From an uncultured Muribaculaceae bacterium (GTDB lineage: Bacteria; Bacteroidota; Bacteroidia; Bacteroidales; Muribaculaceae), in contig CAJLLX010000031.1 of the NCBI GenBank assembly GCA_905207535.1, positions 1-17,546 on the forward strand: a DNA stretch of 17,546 nucleotides, read 5' to 3'. The stretch's first letter is position 1. Every line of letters starts with the position of its first letter. The translations under genes and the position numbers were made by a program. The notes below the pieces were generated by a model that saw nothing but the letters and a program-made list of their open reading frames with translations, was not told the DNA's origin and did not search any database. Below, one piece after another: positions 14,953 to 17,546 of the stretch.

Positions 14953-16309
14953 AGCTCCCGAGGCTCAGGCCATGCAGTGGAGCCGCCTCATCTCCGACAA
15001 GCGTTTCGGCATGGAGGGATACCACTCCCCCGGGCTGCCGGGGATCCGCTCCGATTTCCAGCGCGATTTCGACCGTCTCATCTTCTCCTCCCCCTTCCGG
15101 AGGCTACAGAATAAAACGCAGGTGTTCCCCCTGCCAGGGAGCATCTTCGTGCACAACCGTCTCACCCACAGCCTCGAAGTGGCGTCGGTGGGACGCTCTA
15201 TGGCCAACGAGATCGCCCTGGCCCTGCGCCCCTCCTACGAGGATACGCCCCACGCAGCCGCCCTCGACTCTATCGGCGACATAGTGGCGGCTGCCTGTCT
15301 GGCCCACGACCTGGGCAACCCTCCCTTCGGACATTCGGGCGAAAAAGCCATCTCTACCTTCTTCTCCGAGGGGCTCGGGGCCGACCTGGCCGACGAACTG
15401 ACACCCGAGCAGTGGGCCGACCTGATCCATTTCGAAGGAAATGCCAACGCGCTGCGGCTCCTCACCCACAGTTTCAAGGGGCGGCGCCGCGGCGGCTTCG
15501 CCATGACCTACTCCATGCTGGCCTCCATCGTCAAGTACCCCTTCAGCTCGTCGCTGGCCGGAAACCGCAATAAATTCGGATTTTTCACCTCGGAGGAGGA
15601 GGCCTTCGCATCCATCGCCGACGAACTCGGCATCATCTGCCTCGACTCCACACCGGGACGCTCGCGATATGTGCGCCATCCGCTGGTCTATATCGTCGAG
15701 GCTGCCGACGACATCTGCTATGAGGTGATGGACATCGAGGACGCCCACAAACTCAAGATCCTCTCCACCGAAGAGGTCATCACTCTCTTCCTCGGCTTCC
15801 TCTCGCCGGAGCGTCAGAGCCGCTGCCGCGAAGTGATGCGCCATCTCTCCGACCCCAACGAGCAGATCGCCTACCTCCGTTCGGCGGTCATCGGCACTCT
15901 CGTGCAGCGCTGCGCCGAGGTGTTCGTGGCCAACGAGAAGGATATCCTCCGCGGCACTTTCCGCGGACAGCTCCTCGGTCATGTGCCGCAGACCGAGCGC
16001 GAGGCCTACGCCCGTTGCAACGAGGTGTCGTGGGACAAGATCTACCGCTCGTCGGCGGTGGTCAATGTGGAGTTGGCCGGTAATCGCATCATCACCTTCC
16101 TCCTCGAGAAACTGATCCATGCCGTGCGCCATCCGCAACTCAACTATTCGCGCCTGCTCCTGTCGCAGTTCCCGCAGCAGTACGATGTGGCCGCTCCGGG
16201 CCTTTTCTCCAAGATCCAGGCGGTACTCGACCACGTCTCGGCCATGACCGACGTCTACGCCCTCGACCTCTACCGCAAGCTCAACGGCCTCTCCCTCCCC
16301 GCTGTCTGA
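14945..16309 (+). CDS. dgt: dGTP triphosphohydrolase (HD-domain dNTPase)
   Basis: A 454-residue enzyme converting dGTP or other dNTPs to deoxynucleoside plus triphosphate, which controls the DNA precursor pool. HD-domain metal ligands are visible: His75 in NRLTHSLEV, His121-Asp122 in LAHDLGNPPFGH, and Asp256 in EAADDICYE. The conserved RRLQNKTQVFPL (52-63) and HFEGNANALRLL (162-173) complete the Dgt signature. Length fits the Bacteroidales dGTPase type. Two starts are plausible: ATG 14945, overlapping the hflX stop by 8 nt, and ATG 14972. The second places MQWSRLI at the N-terminus, as I recall for Bacteroides homologues. The first is listed here because of its overlap. The downstream gene begins 19 nt after the stop. 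Confidence 0.94.
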   Translation: MSEAPEAQAMQWSRLISDKRFGMEGYHSPGLPGIRSDFQRDFDRLIFSSPFRRLQNKTQVFPLPGSIFVHNRLTHSLEVASVGRSMANEIALALRPSYEDTPHAAALDSIGDIVAAACLAHDLGNPPFGHSGEKAISTFFSEGLGADLADELTPEQWADLIHFEGNANALRLLTHSFKGRRRGGFAMTYSMLASIVKYPFSSSLAGNRNKFGFFTSEEEAFASIADELGIICLDSTPGRSRYVRHPLVYIVEAADDICYEVMDIEDAHKLKILSTEEVITLFLGFLSPERQSRCREVMRHLSDPNEQIAYLRSAVIGTLVQRCAEVFVANEKDILRGTFRGQLLGHVPQTEREAYARCNEVSWDKIYRSSAVVNVELAGNRIITFLLEKLIHAVRHPQLNYSRLLLSQFPQQYDVAAPGLFSKIQAVLDHVSAMTDVYALDLYRKLNGLSLPAV

Positions 16310-16328
16310 CCATCACATTATCACCATT

Positions 16329-17546
16329 ATGAAACGAATTTTCATTCTTCTCTCCATATTTCTCCCGCTCCTTGCCGCGGCCATCACCCCGGAACAGGTG
16401 GAGAATGTGCATCGCGCCGACCGCACCCGCTATGTCACCGATCAGGCCGGAGTGCTCTCCCCCGAGGCGCTCGCACAGGCCGATGCCATCCTTGCCGACA
16501 TCTGGAAGGCCTCCTCGGCCGAGGCTGTCGCCGTCATCGTCCCCGATATCTCCGGAGCCGAGATCAACGACTATGCCACCGAACTTTTCTCCCTCTGGGG
16601 GATCGGCAAAAACGACAAGGACAATGGCATACTGGTGCTCATCTCCGTGGGCGACCGCAAGGCGGTCATCCGCACCGGCTACGGCGCCGAAGGGGTGCTC
16701 CCCGACGTCCTCGCCTCGCGCATCATCCGCAACGACATGGCCCCGGAATTTCGCGAGGGCAACTACAGCAAGGGTGTCCTCAAGGCGCTCTCCTCCCTGC
16801 GCACCATCACCACCGACCCCGAGGCGCGCGAGGAGCTGATGTCGGAGCATGCCAACGACGAAGGAGCCGACGACTCGGGCTCCAACCTTTTCGTGCTCTA
16901 TCTCCTGATGGCCGTGATCACCGGAGTGGCAATGCTGGTGTTCGTCATCATCGCCTCAGTGCGCTCGCGCCGCCTCCCCACAGCCCAGCGCTATAAGGCA
17001 CTCCAGCAATGGCGCCTTCCGGCTCTCGTGGTGGCCTGCCTGTCGCTCGGATGCGCCCTCCCGGCGTATCTTCTTCTGATATATCTGATGCGCCGCACAC
17101 GCCTGCGCAAGCGTCTCTGTCCGCATTGCCACACACGCATGGAGCGCGTAGACGAGGTCAACGACAACCGCTATCTCACCCCCTCGCAGGATGCCGAGGA
17201 GCGACTCGATTCGGTAGACTACGACGTATGGCTCTGCCCCTCCTGCGGCGAGACCGACATCATCCCCTATATCAATACGCAGCGCAACTATGAGGAGTGT
17301 CCCGTGTGCCACGCCCGCGCCATGGTGTGCACCGGCAAGCGCATCCTCAGCCAGCCCACCACCCTCCGCGAGGGTCACGGCGTCTACACCTATCACTGCC
17401 TCAACTGCGGCCACGACCAGAACCGCCCCTTCACCCTCCCCAAAGTAGTGGCCGCTCCCATCATCATCGGAGGCGGAGGCGGCAACGGCTTCGGCGGTGG
17501 CGGAGGTTTCTCCGGCGGCTCCTTCGGCGGCGGCATGACCGGTGGC
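16329..17546 (+). CDS. TPM-domain (YgcG-like) membrane protein with four CxxC pairs, 3' end cut off
   Basis: The open frame runs from ATG 16329 through the window edge without a stop; 406 residues are visible. Order of parts: signal peptide (1-18, ending AAA), TPM domain about 35-165 (TDQAGVLS, then IGKNDKDNGILVLIS and IRTGYGAEGVLPD, all family hallmarks), two membrane segments (about 187-210 and 230-254), a soluble region with CxxC pairs at 264/267, 303/306, 324/327 and 357/360 (likely two zinc ribbons), and a glycine-rich tail from about 380 ending in SFGGGMTGG at the edge. TPM domains face the periplasm. The plant founder of the family acts in photosystem II repair, while bacterial members have no settled function. 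It begins 19 nt after dgt, so it belongs to the same cluster. Only a few tail residues are probably missing, because the Gly-rich end is typical of the C-terminus. Confidence 0.9.
   Translation, partial: MKRIFILLSIFLPLLAAAITPEQVENVHRADRTRYVTDQAGVLSPEALAQADAILADIWKASSAEAVAVIVPDISGAEINDYATELFSLWGIGKNDKDNGILVLISVGDRKAVIRTGYGAEGVLPDVLASRIIRNDMAPEFREGNYSKGVLKALSSLRTITTDPEAREELMSEHANDEGADDSGSNLFVLYLLMAVITGVAMLVFVIIASVRSRRLPTAQRYKALQQWRLPALVVACLSLGCALPAYLLLIYLMRRTRLRKRLCPHCHTRMERVDEVNDNRYLTPSQDAEERLDSVDYDVWLCPSCGETDIIPYINTQRNYEECPVCHARAMVCTGKRILSQPTTLREGHGVYTYHCLNCGHDQNRPFTLPKVVAAPIIIGGGGGNGFGGGGGFSGGSFGGGMTGG

Noticed and set aside
15104..16234. A 376-codon minus-strand open frame antisense to dgt
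   Set aside because: No recognisable motif; it mirrors a complete HD-domain dNTPase gene.

Overview
The window is about 17.5 kb of GC-rich bacterial chromosome. Several signs point to Bacteroidota, order Bacteroidales: two promoters with the -33 TTTG / -7 TAnnTTTG layout of that phylum, start codons without Shine-Dalgarno sequences, a porX/porW (sprE) pair linked to type IX secretion, a biotin ligase without an HTH domain, and Bacteroidales-style HflX, Dgt and PepT. The high GC content suggests a Muribaculaceae-like gut lineage, but that finer placement is inference.

Left part, all on the minus strand. Two tRNA genes, tRNA-Lys(UUU) and a tRNA-Arg(ACG) cut by the window edge, are read from a clear Bacteroidota promoter. 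A GC-rich hairpin patch separates them from the genes upstream. In transcription order, right to left, those genes are porW/sprE (lipoprotein with TPR-like repeats), porX (response regulator fused to a PglZ phosphatase), a telomere-like heptamer array, tsaE (t6A synthesis), birA (biotin ligase, 4-nt overlap with tsaE), then a secreted endonuclease/exonuclease/phosphatase-family protein and a secreted GH3 glycosidase. The last two look like a small secreted hydrolase unit that need not share a function with the genes before it.

Centre. Positions 9819-10113 form a divergent control region. It has a full promoter for the rightward genes and a -7 element for porW.

Right part, all on the plus strand. 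A tightly packed cluster runs pepT (tripeptidase), miaA (tRNA i6A37 synthase, GTG start overlapping the pepT stop), a DUF389 membrane protein, hflX (ribosome-associated GTPase), dgt (dNTP triphosphohydrolase), and a TPM-domain membrane protein with four CxxC pairs that continues past the window end. Gaps are 20 nt or less, or negative, so this is probably one housekeeping operon.

No phage, transposon, CRISPR array, toxin-antitoxin or defence locus was seen. No clearly novel multi-gene system is visible. The observations most worth checking are the heptamer array behind porX, the porW-porX linkage with the charged proline-rich PorW tail, the miaA/hflX linkage, and the GC-rich intergenic hairpins.
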